Positions 1 through 11,987 are shown, counted from the first letter of the stretch. The stretch: DNA of 64,000 nt from Eutreptiella sp. 'Long Island Sound 2002' (GCA_964036045.1 OZ038379.1:186954495-187018494); one strand, 5' to 3'. The notes: generated by a model not told the origin, from the sequence alone. Numbers and translations: made by a program.

Positions 1-3000
1 CCATTGGACCACTTGTGGGTCACTATTGATGTTGTCTCCCGCACTAAAGCGTTGGGGACCCCCTAGACGGCAGGGGTGATGTAGCCAATCCGCCCACTTG
101 GGGGCGGCTTCTGATTTTGTCTATTGCATTGAAGTGTTGGGGACCTTGCGTGGGCAAGGGTTATGTAGCCGATCCGCCCACTTGTGGGCCACTCTTGATG
201 TTGTCGCCCGCACTAAAGCGCTGGGGACCCCCAAACGGTAGGGGTGATGTAGCCCATCCGCCCACTTGTGGGCCAATTCTGATGTTGTCGCTTGCATTTA
301 ACCGTTGCGGCCCTCCAGGACTGCAAGGGCGATGTAGCCAATCCGCCCGCTTGGGGGCCACATCTGATTTTGTCCCCGCATTGAAGCGTTGGGGAGCCCC
401 TAGACTGCAGGGTGATGTAGCTAATCCGCCCACTTGTGGATCACATCGTATTTTTTAGCCCGCTGTGAAGCGTTGGGGAACCCCAAGACAGCAGGGGTGA
501 TAGAGCCAATCCGCTAATTTATGGGCCAAGTGTGATGTTGTCCCCCGCATTGAAGCATTGGGGAACCCCAAGACGGTGATGTAGCCAAACCCCCCACTTG
601 TGGGCCACTTCTGATTTTGTCCGCTGCATTGAAGCGTCGGGCATCCCTAGACAGCAGGGGTGAAGTAGCCACTCCATCCACCTGTGGGTCACTTCAGCTG
701 CCCCCCCCCCCCGCGCCCTAAAGCATTGGGGACCGCCTAGTTGGCAAGGCCGATCTAGCCCATCCACTGACTTTTAGGACACTTCTGATTTTGTCCCCCG
801 CCCAAAGCGTTGGGGACCACCCAATCGGTAGGGGTGATGTAGCCGATCCGCCAGTTTATGGGCCAAGTGTGATGTTGTCCCCCACATTGAAGCATTGGGG
901 TTCCCCAAGTTGGCAGCTTGTGGCCCACTTTTGGTGTTGTCCGTTGCGTTGAAACTCTGGGGAATCCTAAGACGGCAGAGGTGATGTAGCCATCAGCCCG
1001 CTTGCGCACCACTTTTGGTGTTGTCCCCTGCATTGAAACATTGGGGACCCTCGAGACAGCAGGGGTGATGTAGCCAATGCACCCACTATTGGGCCACTTC
1101 TGATTTTCTCCCACGCATGGAAGCATTGGGGCGGGGCCCCCCATGTGGCAAGGGCAATGTAGCCAATCCGCCCCCTTGTGGGCCAATTGTGATGTTACCC
1201 CTTGCATTGAACCGTTGCGGACCCACGAAGACGGTAGCGCTGATGTAGTTAGTTTGCCCGCTTGTGGGCCACTTCTGATTTAGGCCCCCGTATTGAAGCG
1301 CCGGGGAATGCTTAGACGGCAGGGGTGATGTAGCCATTCCGCCCACTTGTGGGCCACATGTGATTTTGTCCACCGCATTGAAGTGTTTGGGAACCCCCAG
1401 ACGGCAAGGGGGAAATTGCCAATCCTCCCACTTCTCGGCCACTTCTGATTTTGTCGCCCGCATTGAAGTGCCGGGGAACAATAAGACGGCAAGGGTGATG
1501 TAGCCAATCTGCTCACTTGTGGGTCACTTCTGATTTTGTCCAATGCATTGAAGCGTTGGGCATCCCCAGATGGCAGGGGTGAAGTAGCCACTGCATCTAC
1601 TTGTCGCCCATTCTGATTTCCCCCGTGCCCTAAAGCGTTGGGGACCGCCTAGATGACAAGGTTGATGTAGCCCATACACCCAATTGTTGGCCAATTCTGA
1701 TTTTGTCCCCCGCCCAAAGCGTTGGGGACCTCCCACACGGCAGGGGTGATGTAGCCAATCGCCCTATTGTGGGCAATTTCTGAATTTGTCCCCGGCATTG
1801 AAGTGTTGAGGACTCGAAGGGCAAGGGTGATGTAGCTCATCCGCTCACTTATTGGTCTCTGGTGATGTTGTCTCGCACACAAAAGCGTAGGGGACACCCC
1901 GGAAAGCAGGGGTGATGTAGCCAATCCGGCCCCTTTTGGGCCACTTCTGATTATTTCCCCTGCAGTGAAGCGTTGGGGACCCCCCCCCCCCGAGGGCAAT
2001 GGTCATGTAGCCAATCCACCCAGTTGTGGGCCACTTCAAATGTTGTCGCCCGCACTAAAGCGTTGGGGACCCACCTACATGGCATGAGTGATGTAGCCAA
2101 TCCGCCCACTTGTGGGTGTATTTTGATTTTGTCACCCAATGTGATGCATTGGGCACCCCCTAGACGGCAAAGGTGATGTAGCCAATGCACCCATTTATGG
2201 GCCACTTCTAATGCTGTCCCCCGCACTAACACAATGGGGGCCCCCAAACGGCAAAGGTGGTGTAGCCAATCCTAGCCATTATGGGCCACTCCTATGTTTG
2301 TCCCCCGCAATAAGGCGTTAGGGACCCTCCATACGGCAGGGGTGATGTAGCCAATCCGCCCACTTGTGGGCCACTTCTGATGTTGTCGCCCGCACTAAAG
2401 CATTGGGGGCCACCCACATGGTAGGGGTGATGTAGCCAATTTGCCCACTTGTGGGCCACTTCTGCTGTTGTCCCCGCATTGAAGCGTTGGGGACCCACCT
2501 ACATGGCAGGAGTGGTGTAGCCAATCCGCCCACTTGTGGGTGTATTTTGATATTGTCACCCACTGTGATGCATTGGGCACCCCCGAGACGGCAAAGGTGA
2601 TGTAGCCAATCCGCCCACTTGTGGGTGTATTTTGATTTTGTCACCCAATGTGATGCATTGGGCACCCCCTAGACGGCAAAGGTGATGTAGCCAATGCACC
2701 CACTTGTGGGCCACTTCTACTGTTGTCCCCCGCACTAACACAATGGGGGCCCCCAAACGGCAAAGGTGGTGTCGCCAATCCTAGCCATTGTGGGCCACTC
2801 CTAATTTTGTCCCCCGCAATAAGGTGTTAGGGACCCTCCATACGGCAGGGGTGATGTAGCCAATCCGCCCACTTGTGGGCCAATTCTGATGTTGTCCTCC
2901 GCACTAAAGCGTTGGGAACCCCCTAAATTGTAGGGGTGATGTAGGCAATCCACCCACTTGTGGGTCCCTTCACATTTTGGTCTCCCGCATTGAAGTGTTG

Positions 3001-4098
3001 GGGACCCCCCGGACGGCATGGGTGATGTAGCCAATCCACCCACTTATGGGCCACTAATATTGTCGTCCGCCTCTCCAAAGCGTTGTGGATGCTTCAGACA
3101 GCAGGGGTGATGTAGCCAATCCACCCATGCGCCCACTTTTTGGCCACTTTTGAATTGGTCCCCCGCTTTGAAGCGTTGAAGGCCCCCCGGTGGCAGTGGT
3201 GATGTTGGCGATCCGCCCAATTATGGGCCACGTATGATTTTTTTCCGCCACCCTTAAGCATTTGGGATCCTGTAGCCGGCAGGCGTGGTGTAGCAAATCC
3301 ACCAGCTTGTGGGCCACTTCACATTTTTGTCCCCTGCACCGAAGCGTTGGGGACCCCCCGTATGTCAAGGGTGATTTAGCCAATCCACCCACTTGTGGGC
3401 CACTTCTGTTTTTTTGTCTCCCGCTCTTAAACGTTGGGGACCCCCTGAGGGCAGGGGTGATGTAGCCAATCCGCCCAGTTGTGGGCCATTTCTGATTTTG
3501 ACCCCCGCTTTGAAGCGTTGCTAGCCCTCCGGACGGTAGGGGTGATGTAGCTGGCCTACCCATCTGCCCAATTGTGGGCCACTTCTGATTTGGTCCCTGG
3601 CGTTGAAGCATTGCGGACACCCCAAATAACAGGGGTCATGTAGCCAATCCGCCCATTTGTGGGCCACTCTGATGTTGTCCTCCGCTCGAAAGCGTTGGCG
3701 ACCCCCCAAACGGCAAAGGTGATGTAGCCAATCCGACCACTTTTGGCTCACTTCTGATTTTGTCCCCCGCACTGAAGCGTCGGGGACCCCCCGGACGGCA
3801 AGGGTGATGTAGCTCATCCGCCCCACCGTGGGAGATTCTGATGTTCTCCTCCGTACCAAAGCGTTGGGGACCCCGTAGATGGTAATAGTGGTGTAGCCAA
3901 TCGGCCCGCTTGTGGGCCAATCCTGGTGTTTTCCCCTGCATTGAAGCGTTTGAGAACTCCTAAACGGCAAGGGTGATGTAGCCAATTCACCCACTTGTGG
4001 GCCACTTCGGACTTTGTTCCTCGCATTGGAGCGGCGGAGAACCCCCACACGGCAAGGGTAATGTTGCCAATCTGCCCACTTCTATTTTTGTCCCCCGT
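1..4098. repeat. ~83-bp minisatellite array
   Basis: About 48 diverged tandem copies of an ~83-bp unit fill the stretch. Recurring landmarks are 'gatgtagccaatccgcccac', 'ttgtgggccacttctgattt' and 'gaagcgttggggaccccc'. Short frames of 60-190 codons on both strands are repeats of one another (for example the minus-strand motif HKWADWLHHPC) and show no domain, so I do not call genes here. The array resumes after the hAT insertion at 7407 and has relatives at 4210-4752 and 52760-53050. Confidence 0.9.
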
Positions 4099-4209
4099 CA
4101 GGGCCGTCCTTAAGGGACGAGATTTTTTTTTTGTTAAGGACAGCCCTTAAGGACAGCCCCTAGATGCCTTTTTGCCTCGGCCAAACGTGGGCCATGTCTA
4201 CCCCCCCCG

Positions 4210-4752
4210 CCCTCTTTTGGGCACCACTTCTGATTTTGCCCCCCGCTCTGAAGCGGTGGGGATCCCCGATACGGCAGGGGTGAGGTAGCCATTTCGCCCA
4301 CTTGTGGGCCACTTCTGATTTTGCCCCCCGCTCTGCAGCGGTGGGGATCCCCGATACGGCAGGGGTGAGGTAGCCACTTTGCCCACTTGTGGGCCACTTC
4401 TGATTTTGCCCCCCGCTCTGAAGCGGTGGGGATCCCCGATATGGCAGGGGTGAGGTAGCCATTTCGCCCACTTGTGGGCCACTTCTGATTTTGCCCCCCG
4501 CTCTGCAGCGGTGGGGATCCCCGATACGGCAGGGGTGAGGTAGCCAATTTGCCCACTTGTGGGCCACTTCTGATTTTGCCCCCCGCTCTGAAGCGGTGGG
4601 GATCCCGGATACGGCAAGGGTGAGGTAGCCAATTTGCCCACTTCTGGGCCACTTCTGATTTTGCCCCCTGCTCTGCAGCGTTGGGGATCCCCGATATCGC
4701 AGGGGTGAGGTAGCCAATTTGCCCACTTGTGGGCCACTTCTGATTTTGCCCC
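4210..4752. repeat. 84-bp satellite array inside the hAT element
   Basis: Seven starts of 'acttctgattttgcccccc' occur at an 84-bp spacing between 4310 and 4740. The copies are far more alike than those of the outer array (1-4098), although the unit is clearly the same family. This indicates recent homogenisation or capture of the host satellite by the transposon. Confidence 0.85.
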
Positions 4753-5134
4753 CCGCTCTGACATTGTGCGCTCCCCTGTGGGTTTGCAATGCCTTTTGTG
4801 CAATGGGTCCTCCGATGAGACCATCAATTCGTCCAAATGGGCACTGGGCACCGCTTCTCCATCACGGAAGCGTGGCGAGGCGGAGCAACACATTTCCCAC
4901 GGCAAGCATTTGCAGGCGTTCAATGCGGCAAAACTCACCCCTTCCCTTCGCCATCTACTTCCCATAGCCGCTATCCACCCATGGCACCGGACCACCATTT
5001 CCGGGTCCAAGTGTGCAATATGCGCCGCCAATTGGCACCCCCCCTTAGAATGGGGTCCCTAGTCCGCAGGCTCCGCCCCAAAAGAGCGGCATGTCATTGA
5101 TGCCCACGCGGCAAGTGCCACGCATAAGCGCTAG
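4727..5134 (+). pseudogene. N-terminal zinc-finger part of the hAT transposase frame
   Basis: This frame is the same frame as the 5135-7195 transposase. It contains a BED/U1-like zinc finger: CLLC, then about 35 residues later HISHGKHLQAF, the spacing common at the N-terminus of ZNF862-like hAT proteins. Two TAG codons (5060-5062 and 5132-5134) interrupt it, but the sequence between them (including SAPKERHVIDAHAAS) still looks coding. The alternatives are nonsense mutations, an intron that removes the stops, or UAG read-through. The start codon is not resolved because the frame opens inside the satellite. Confidence 0.5.
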
Positions 5135-7195
5135 TTGCCCCCCGCTGCCCCTGTTGCACGCGCAGACAATTCCCCTGCCCAAGACCCCCCGTGTTGCATC
5201 CCAGGGCCCGTGCAAAGGGCCACGGTGAACTGCTATGCGACGTTGCATGCAGGCAAAGGCCGAGCCTTTTACAGCCGGTTGTGCCACCTAGATGGCATCA
5301 AGGCCAAAGATGGCCAGCGCAACTACAGCAGCGGGTCGGCCTACCAACGACTACGTGCCTTGATCGTCGGACAAGGTCGCCGGCGAACAAGGAACCGTGT
5401 GTTGAGAGCACGGAAGGTTGCAATTGTGCTGGATGCTGGCGCTCGAAGGGGGGCCAAGAGTGAGCCCCTTGCAGCTTTTGTGCGCACTCCAGAGGAAGAA
5501 AATTTTGCCGGCCTTGCTGACATGGTGCGACCCCAGGGGAGGGAGGGGGGGGAAGGGAGTGAAACCGCCGATGATGACCCTGATGCGGCGAATGCTCAGC
5601 TGTACGATGACACCGTCCGGAAGGTGTTTGACCAGCTGGGCATTGAGTGGAAGGTGATCGAGGAGCGCATCATCGCAGTGGTCTCGGATGGTGCCGGCAC
5701 TATGGGTGCCTATGTGGGTCTGCTGAACGATATAAGGGAGAGAGGGGGGAAGGAACTCATTGGTTGGGTGAAGGATGCGTCACATTGCCTGATGCGAGCG
5801 ATCAGCATTGCAAAGGGAAAGGTCAAGCTGTGGTACGATGCACTGGATGATCTGGTGTCCTTCTTGGCCTGCTTCTACAGGACCAGCTCCAAGCGCATGC
5901 GGGGGTTGTGGCGCAAGGGGGGGAAATTTTGTTACTCCCGCCGCACTGGTGTGTGTTGGGTGGAAGCAATGTTCCGAGAGCTGGATATTGTGCTAGAGAA
6001 TCTGCCTGCTGTTCTGGAACACTTGCCCGAGTACATTAGTCATGAGGCTGACTTGGGGCGGAGGGAGAAGGCCCAGGGCTTGTTCGATGCACTTTCGCAC
6101 CCCCTCTTCAAGTTGACGGCGGCCTTTTTTTGCGATGTTTTTGCTGTGGTTTGTGCCACAAGCAAGAAAGTTCAAGCAACCAAGGGGGCACGGGTCGCCG
6201 CCGTCCACGGTTTGATGAACGTGATGTGCACACAGCTGTTGCACACCATGCGTCATGTCATTCCAGGGGGGTGGGAGGAATCGTTGGGTGTTGACGTAGG
6301 GAGTAGCGTCATCAAGGGTAGCCGGATGAAGTTTCTTCGCAGTTTCATTGAGGACCTGCAGACACGATTCAAGCGAGCTGAGTGGGATGGTAGTGCTAAC
6401 CTGGAGGATTGGGTTGAGGCAAGCTCGTGTTCGTGTGAGAGAGTTTTTAGCTACGTGACGGCTACGGACTTTGGCCAAACCACGGAGCGCATGTGTGAGA
6501 CCCTGTGGGTCAGGTGCAATGGGGAGGCACCAGAGGATTGGGGGCCCTTTGAGGTTTTTGAGGACCTTCGCAAGACCCCTTTCCGCCCGCGCAAACGGAA
6601 GCAAGGGCATGCGGTTGAGGTGGAAGATGGTGGTTTGCTTGGGTTTGCGGCTTTCAAGGATTTGGCAGTTTCTTTGGAAGAGGATGGTCAGGCAGAGGTT
6701 CCGTTGGACATTCAAGATTTGTGGGTTGTCCCCAAGAGGGCGACACGTGACGCCGACATTGGCGATGTGTATGGGGTTGAGTTGGAGGGTGAGGACGAAG
6801 ACAATGAGGACGAGGATTTGGAGCAGGCAGGTGCAGTTGCCAGTAGCTCCTCTTCTGACCTTCGTAACCCCTCAGCTGTCCCCTCCACCTCTTCCAACCC
6901 TGCCGCGAAGTTGGTGTTTTGGTATGATGTGGATGAGGCGGTGTTGAAGGCAATGGAGAGGGGGAGGTTGCATGAGTGGACTACGGTTGAGTTTAAGGCC
7001 ATTTGTAGGAAGCATGGTTTGAGTGTGGGCGGGGGGAAGGGTGAGCTTATGGAGTGTGTCAGGGTGCACTTCCAAAGGTTGTACCAGCAGCAGGGAGTTT
7101 GTTTTCAGCTGTGCCACCAGCGATGGAACATTCGGTTGGTCGAACGCTGCATCACTGTATTTGATCAGAAAAAGTATTGCTCTTGTTCATGTTGA
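5135..7195 (+). CDS. hAT-like transposase with C-terminal SAP motif
   Basis: An open frame of 686 codons that ends in TGA. Expected role: cutting and joining the hAT element ends. Recognisable parts in order are: a core around residues 170-240 with VVSDGAGTMGAY and WVKDASHCLMRAISIA, resembling the Asp and Cys-x-x-His-like region of ZNF862/KIAA1586-type hAT proteins; an Rnase-H-like helical region; an hATC-like stretch CSCERVFSYVTATD followed by R..L..L at about residues 430-460; an acidic linker; and a SAP-like motif FKAICRKHGLSVGGGKGEL near residue 620, probably DNA-binding. The frame has no ATG near its start, so it probably continues the upstream zinc-finger frame. It sits alone inside the CAGGG-ended element. 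Confidence 0.7.
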   Translation: MPPAAPVARADNSPAQDPPCCIPGPVQRATVNCYATLHAGKGRAFYSRLCHLDGIKAKDGQRNYSSGSAYQRLRALIVGQGRRRTRNRVLRARKVAIVLDAGARRGAKSEPLAAFVRTPEEENFAGLADMVRPQGREGGEGSETADDDPDAANAQLYDDTVRKVFDQLGIEWKVIEERIIAVVSDGAGTMGAYVGLLNDIRERGGKELIGWVKDASHCLMRAISIAKGKVKLWYDALDDLVSFLACFYRTSSKRMRGLWRKGGKFCYSRRTGVCWVEAMFRELDIVLENLPAVLEHLPEYISHEADLGRREKAQGLFDALSHPLFKLTAAFFCDVFAVVCATSKKVQATKGARVAAVHGLMNVMCTQLLHTMRHVIPGGWEESLGVDVGSSVIKGSRMKFLRSFIEDLQTRFKRAEWDGSANLEDWVEASSCSCERVFSYVTATDFGQTTERMCETLWVRCNGEAPEDWGPFEVFEDLRKTPFRPRKRKQGHAVEVEDGGLLGFAAFKDLAVSLEEDGQAEVPLDIQDLWVVPKRATRDADIGDVYGVELEGEDEDNEDEDLEQAGAVASSSSSDLRNPSAVPSTSSNPAAKLVFWYDVDEAVLKAMERGRLHEWTTVEFKAICRKHGLSVGGGKGELMECVRVHFQRLYQQQGVCFQLCHQRWNIRLVERCITVFDQKKYCSCSC

Positions 7196-7406
7196 ATTGT
7201 GCAGCGTGTGAGGTAGGGTTCTGATTCTATCATGCAACACATGTGGGGCTAGGATCATATGGTTGTGTGCTGAGACCAATTTGGGGCTAGGGACTCATGG
7301 TTGAACAATTGGGAACACCGGGGTGAAGACATATACTGTCCGCGGGCTCTTTTGAAATTACCTGGTTCTGGACCCACTTTTTTTTTTTGCGTAAAGGACA
7401 GCCCTG

Positions 7407-7555
7407 TCCCCCGAAGTGAAGCGTTAGCGACCCCCTAGACAGCAAGGCTGACCTAGCCAATCCGCCCACTTGTGGGCCACTTCTGATTTTGTCCTCTGCA
7501 CTAAAGCGTTGGGGGCTCCCTAGACGGCATTGGTGATGTAGGCAATCCACCCACG
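7407..7555. repeat. 83-bp satellite, continuation
   Basis: The array of 1-4098 resumes directly after the hAT 3' end, with 'cccacttgtgggccacttct' and 'aaagcgttgggggctcccta'. This supports insertion of the hAT element into a pre-existing array. Confidence 0.85.
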
Positions 7556-9830
7556 AGTGCGCCTCTCCTCATTTTGGTCCGCACACATCACGTGCCCAAA
7601 CAACCCTCCCCCCCTTGACATTTCAAGTGCCCAACCCCCCCCTTCCTTTTGACACATTAGGTGCCCAAACACCATCCCTTCTAGCACTTAATTGCCCCCC
7701 CCCCCTCCCTTTGACACTTCAAGTCCCCAAACATGCCCCCCTTCTGACACATCAAGTGCGCCTCCCCCCTTAGACACTTCAAGTCCCGCCCCCCCCTCCT
7801 TCTGACCCAAACACCCCCCCTTTGACACTTCATGTGCCTCGACAACCCCCCTTCTGACGCTTCACGTGTCCAACCCCCCCCCTAACACTTCAAGTGCCCA
7901 AACACTCCCCCTTCTGACACTTCAAGTGCCCATACACTCCCCCTTTTGACGCTTCAAGTGCCCAAACACTCCCTCTTCTGACACTTCAAGTGCCCACACA
8001 CTCCCCCTTGTGACGCTTGAAGTGCCCCAACACCCCCCCTTCTGACACGTGAAGTGCCAACCCCCCCCTTTGACACTTCATGTGCCCCGACAACCCCCAT
8101 TCTGACACTTCAGGTATCCAACCCGCCCCCCTTGACACTTCAAGTGCCCAAAACCCCCCCCTTTTGACACTTCAAGTGCCCAAGCACCCCCCCTTCTGAC
8201 ACTTCATGTGCCCCAACACCCCTTCTTATGACACTTCAAGTGCCCAAACAGCCCCCCCCCCACTTTGACACACGAAGTACTCAAGCACTCCCCCTTTGAC
8301 ACTTTATGTGCCTAGACACCCCCCCTCCTAACACTTTAAGTGTCCAACCCCCCCCCCCCCCCTGACACATCAAGTGCCCTAACATCCCCCCTTTGACACT
8401 TCATGTGCCCAGAAACCCCCCCTTGGGACACATCAAGTGTCCAAACACCCACGCTTTGACACGTCATCTGCCTAGACACGCCCCCTTTGACACTTCATGT
8501 GACTAGACAGCCCCCCTTGTGCCACATCAAGTGCCCAAACAACCGCCTTTTTGACACATCAAGTGCCCAAAGATCCCCCTTTCTGACACATCATGTGCCC
8601 AAACACCCCCCCTTCTGACACTTGAACTGCCCAAACAACACCCTTTCTGGCACATCAAGTGCCCAAACACCCCCCCCCCCCCTTCTGACAGGTCAAGTGC
8701 CCAAACAACCCTCCCCCTTTGACACATTAAGTGCCCAAACACCCCCCCTTTGACACTTCATGTGCCCAGACACCCCCCCTTCTGACACTTCAAGTGTCAA
8801 ACCCCCCCTTCGGACACATCAAGTGCCCAGACATCCCCCGTTGTGACACTTCAAGTGCCCAAACACCCTCCCCCTTGACATATCAAGTGCCCAAACACCC
8901 CCCCTTTGACACTTCATGTGCTGAGACAGCCCCCCTTTTGACACTGCAAGTACCCCCCCCCCTTCTGACGCATCAAGTGCCCAAACACCCACCCTTTGAC
9001 ACATCAAGTGCCTAGACACCCCCCCCCCCTTTGACACTTCATGTGCCTAGACACCCCCCCTTCTGCCACATCAAGTGCCCAAACAACCCCCAATCTGACA
9101 CATCAAGTGCCCCAACACCGCCCCTTCTTACACTGCAAGTACCCAAACGCCCCCCCCCCCCCTTTGACACATCAAGTGCGCAAACACCCACCTTTTGACA
9201 TGTCATGTGCCTAGACACCCCCACTTTTGACACTCCAAGTGCCCAAACAACCTCCTCCTGGACCCATCAAGTGCTGAAACACCTCCCCTTCTGACACTTC
9301 AAGTGCCCCCCCCCCCGTGACACGTTAACTGCCCAAATACCCCGCCTTTGACACTTCATGTGCCATGACACCCCCCCTTCCGACACTTCAACTATCCACC
9401 CGCCCCCCCTTCTGACACATCAAGTACCCAAACCCCCCCCCCCCTTCTGACACTTGCAGTGCCCAAACACCCCCCCCCCTTTGACAGATCAAGTGCCCCC
9501 CCCCCCCCTTGACACTTCATGTGCCCAGACACCCCCCCTTCTTACACTTGAAGCGTCCAAGCCTCCAAAGTTCCCCCCTTTTGACACATCAAGTGTCCAA
9601 ACCCCCCCCCTTCTGACACATCAAGTGCCCAACCACCCCCCCTTCTGACCCCCCCCCCCTTCTGACACTTTCAGTTCCCAACCCCCCCCCCCCTTGTGCC
9701 CAAACACCCCCCCGTTTCACACTTCATGTGCCCAGACACCCCCCTTTGTTACACTTCCAGTGTCCAAACGTCCGAACCTCCCCGCTTTTGACACATCAAG
9801 TGCCCCCCCCCCCCCCCCTTCAGACCCCCC
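7556..9830. repeat. ~34-bp C-rich minisatellite array
   Basis: Roughly 65 copies of a unit with consensus 'cttctgacacttcaagtgcc' plus 'caaacaccccccc'. Copies alternate between cttctgaca/ctttgacac and cttcaagtg/catcaagtg/cttcatgtg variants, with variable C-runs. Frames such as DTSSAQTPPLLT are translations of the repeat and not genes. Confidence 0.9.
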
Positions 9831-9834
9831 GGGC

Positions 9835-10068
9835 ATTGAACTTCAGCCCGCTAGTGCATTCATGCACAATATGAATGATCTCTGGACCAAGTACAACAAA
9901 AAACATAAAATTGACCTCCAGCTTAGCAACATTCGCCAACTGCTGGCCCGTTCGGCACCAAATTCTACATTGGATGCGAAGTTTGAAGCTCGTCTAGATT
10001 TCTGTACTACACAACGTACGGCCTGGAGGGCCCTAGTAGCCTCATTTAAGAATGATACACCTTTTTAG
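9835..10068 (+). pseudogene. Orphan coding-like fragment after the C-rich array
   Basis: About 77 codons leave the C-rich array without a start codon and end in TAG. The residues are not repetitive (IDLQLSNIRQLLARSAPN, FEARLDFCTTQRTAWRALV) and look like a helical protein tail. I do not recognise a family. It may be the 3' end of a gene or transposon cut off by expansion of the array. Nothing alongside it suggests a complete gene. Confidence 0.3.
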
Positions 10069-10113
10069 GAGTAGTTCACTGCTTCGAGCTGCATTCTAGG
10101 TGTCACCTGTTGC

Positions 10114-11680
10114 TGCCCTTATGGTGTGCATGCATCACCTTTCCCGGCTATGTGCAGAACTTTATATAGCCTTTGTATAGCCGTGCATGTTCAACCCAAG
10201 CTCGGTGCCCGCTCGCAGCTTATTGGTCCGCTTTGCATTGGGATTCATCAAGACCACCAAGCACTCGGGGAAATGGTGTGTGCCAAGATGCAGAACGAGG
10301 TCAACTTATCCGGTGCTCATGCCATGGTCATGGTGGTAAGGTTGTGGCAAGACGGGATACTACAGCTCTCCATGGGTAAAGACAACATGTGTGTCACCTC
10401 ATGCCCATGTCTATGGACCTTTTGTTGCGCGTATGGTGTACATGCATCACCTTTCCTGGCTATGTGCAGAACTTTATATAGCCTTTGTATAGCCATGCAT
10501 GTTCAATCCAAGCTCGGTGCCCGCTCGCAGCTTATTGGTCCGCTTTGCATTGGGATTCATCAAGACCACCAAGCACTCTGGGAAATGGTGTGTGCCAAGA
10601 TGCAGAACGAGGTCAACTTATCCGGTGCTCATGCCATGGTCATGGTGGTAAGGTTGTGGCAAGACGGGATACTACAGCTCTCCATGGGTAAAGACAACAT
10701 GTGTGTCACCTCATGCCCATGCCTATGGACCTTTTGTTGCGCGTATGGTGTGCATGCATCACCTTTCCCGGCTATGTGCAGAACTTTATATAGCCTTTGT
10801 ATAGCCGTGCATGTTCAATCCAAGCTCGGTGCCTGCTCGCAGCTTATTGGTCCGCTTTGCATTGGGATTCATCAAGACCACCAAGCACTTTGGGAAATGG
10901 TGTGTGCCAAGATGCAGAACGAGGTCAACTTATCCGGTGCTCATGCCATGGTCATGGTGGTAAGGTTGTGGCAAGACGGGATACTACGGCTCTCCATGGG
11001 TAAAGACAACAGGTGTGTCACCTCATGCCCATGTCTATGGACCTTTTGTTGCGCGTATGGTGTACATGCATCACCTTTCCTGGCTATGTGCAGAACTTTA
11101 TATAGCCTTTGTATAGCCATGCATGTTCAATCCAAGCTCGGTGCCCGCTCGCAGCTTATTGGTCCGCTTTGCATTGGGATTCATCAAGACCACCAAGCAC
11201 TTTGGGAAATGGTGTGTGTGTGCCAAGATGCAGAACGAGGTCAACTTATCCGGTGCTCATGCCATGGTCATGGTGGTAAGGTTGTGGCAAGACGGGATAC
11301 TACAGCTCTCCATGGGTAAAGACAACAGGTGTGTCACCTCCTGCCCATGCCTATGGACCTGTTGTTGCGCGTATGGTGTACATGCATCACCTTTCCCGGC
11401 TATGTGCAGAACTTTATATAGCCTTTGTATAGCCATGCATGTTCAATCCAAGCTCGGTGCCCGCTCGCAGCTTATTGGTCCGCTTTGCATTGGGATTCAT
11501 CAAGACCACCAAGCACTCTGGGAAATGGTGTGTGCCAAGATGCAGAACGAGGTCAACTTATCCGGTGCTCATGCCATGGTCATGGTGGTAAGGTTGTGGC
11601 AAGACGGGATACGACGGCCCTCCATGGGTAAAGACAACATGTGTGTCACCTCATGCCCATGCCTATGGACTGGATCGTGT
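10114..11680 (+). repeat. Five 312-bp tandem repeats with an open frame
   Basis: Copies begin near 10129, 10441, 10753, 11065 and 11381 ('gcatgcatcacctttcc'). The period of 312 is divisible by three, so a frame with a 104-residue unit (MHASPFPAMCRTLYSL) stays open from 10126 to 11319 and a second frame is open in each copy. An extra 'tgtg' near 11215 makes the fourth copy 4 bp longer and shifts the frame. Copies differ by few substitutions. Each carries TTTATATAGCC. No domain is seen, and two overlapping open frames argue against translation. Confidence 0.8.
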
Positions 11681-11987
11681 TCTTCATGCCCAATCTATGG
11701 CACGGAGTATGGAAGGCCAATGTGGAGGCAACGGGAGCACGGGCAAGCATCACGTACCGTGGGTACCCCGCGCCGGAGGTCTTGAAAGAGACTCAGTGGT
11801 GATTAGGCGAGACGTGAAGCATTTGGTTGAAGTCCCGTTGGATCTTGGAAGCCGGGATGTCCAGGTCTTCATGCTGAGTGCCAGTTTCATCATCGCCATG
11901 TCCCCACGCCAGCATCACCACAAACACCACCTTTTTGATAAGTGGAAGATGTCGTGGGACGTCTTGCCAGAGTGTTTGTCCTGGTGA
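11643..11987 (+). CDS. Unrecognised coding-like frame beside the 312-bp repeats
   Basis: 114 codons that start in the last 312-bp repeat and continue into unique sequence. The unique part (RDVKHLVEVPLDLGSRDVQV, then FIIAMSPRQHHHKHHLFDKW) resembles the tail of a retroelement or transposon polyprotein, but I cannot assign a family. Another frame (11942-12166) overlaps its end. It may be a remnant. Confidence 0.2.
   Translation: MSPHAHAYGLDRVLHAQSMARSMEGQCGGNGSTGKHHVPWVPRAGGLERDSVVIRRDVKHLVEVPLDLGSRDVQVFMLSASFIIAMSPRQHHHKHHLFDKWKMSWDVLPECLSW

Larger units (their letters stand above)
4099..7406 (+). mobile_element. hAT-family DNA transposon, autonomous-type
   Basis: The 5' end reads CAGGGCCGTCCTTAAGG and the 3' end is the imperfect reverse complement, TAAAGGACAGCCCTG. 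CAGGG termini are typical of hAT elements. The flanking octamers are TCCCCCGT (4091-4098) and TCCCCCGA (7407-7414), an 8-bp target duplication with one mismatch. Both octamers sit at the same point of the 83-bp satellite unit, so the match could partly reflect the satellite itself. Inside are a second 5' block of short inverted repeats (to 4158), a satellite array, and a transposase frame with a BED-like zinc finger, hAT core, hATC-like motif and SAP motif. The element is 3308 bp long. Confidence 0.8.

Noticed and set aside
1-4098. Many minus-strand frames of 60-190 codons such as HKWADWLHHPC repeats
   Set aside because: They are translations of the 83-bp satellite, shift frame from copy to copy and have no domain.
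7556-9830. Possible CRISPR array (regular ~34-bp repeats)
   Set aside because: The copies are contiguous without unique spacers, diverge continuously, and the context is eukaryotic. A minisatellite explains it.
10126-11319. 397-codon open frame as a protein gene
   Set aside because: It consists of 312-bp repeats with a second open frame in each copy, and shows no domain. Openness follows from the period.
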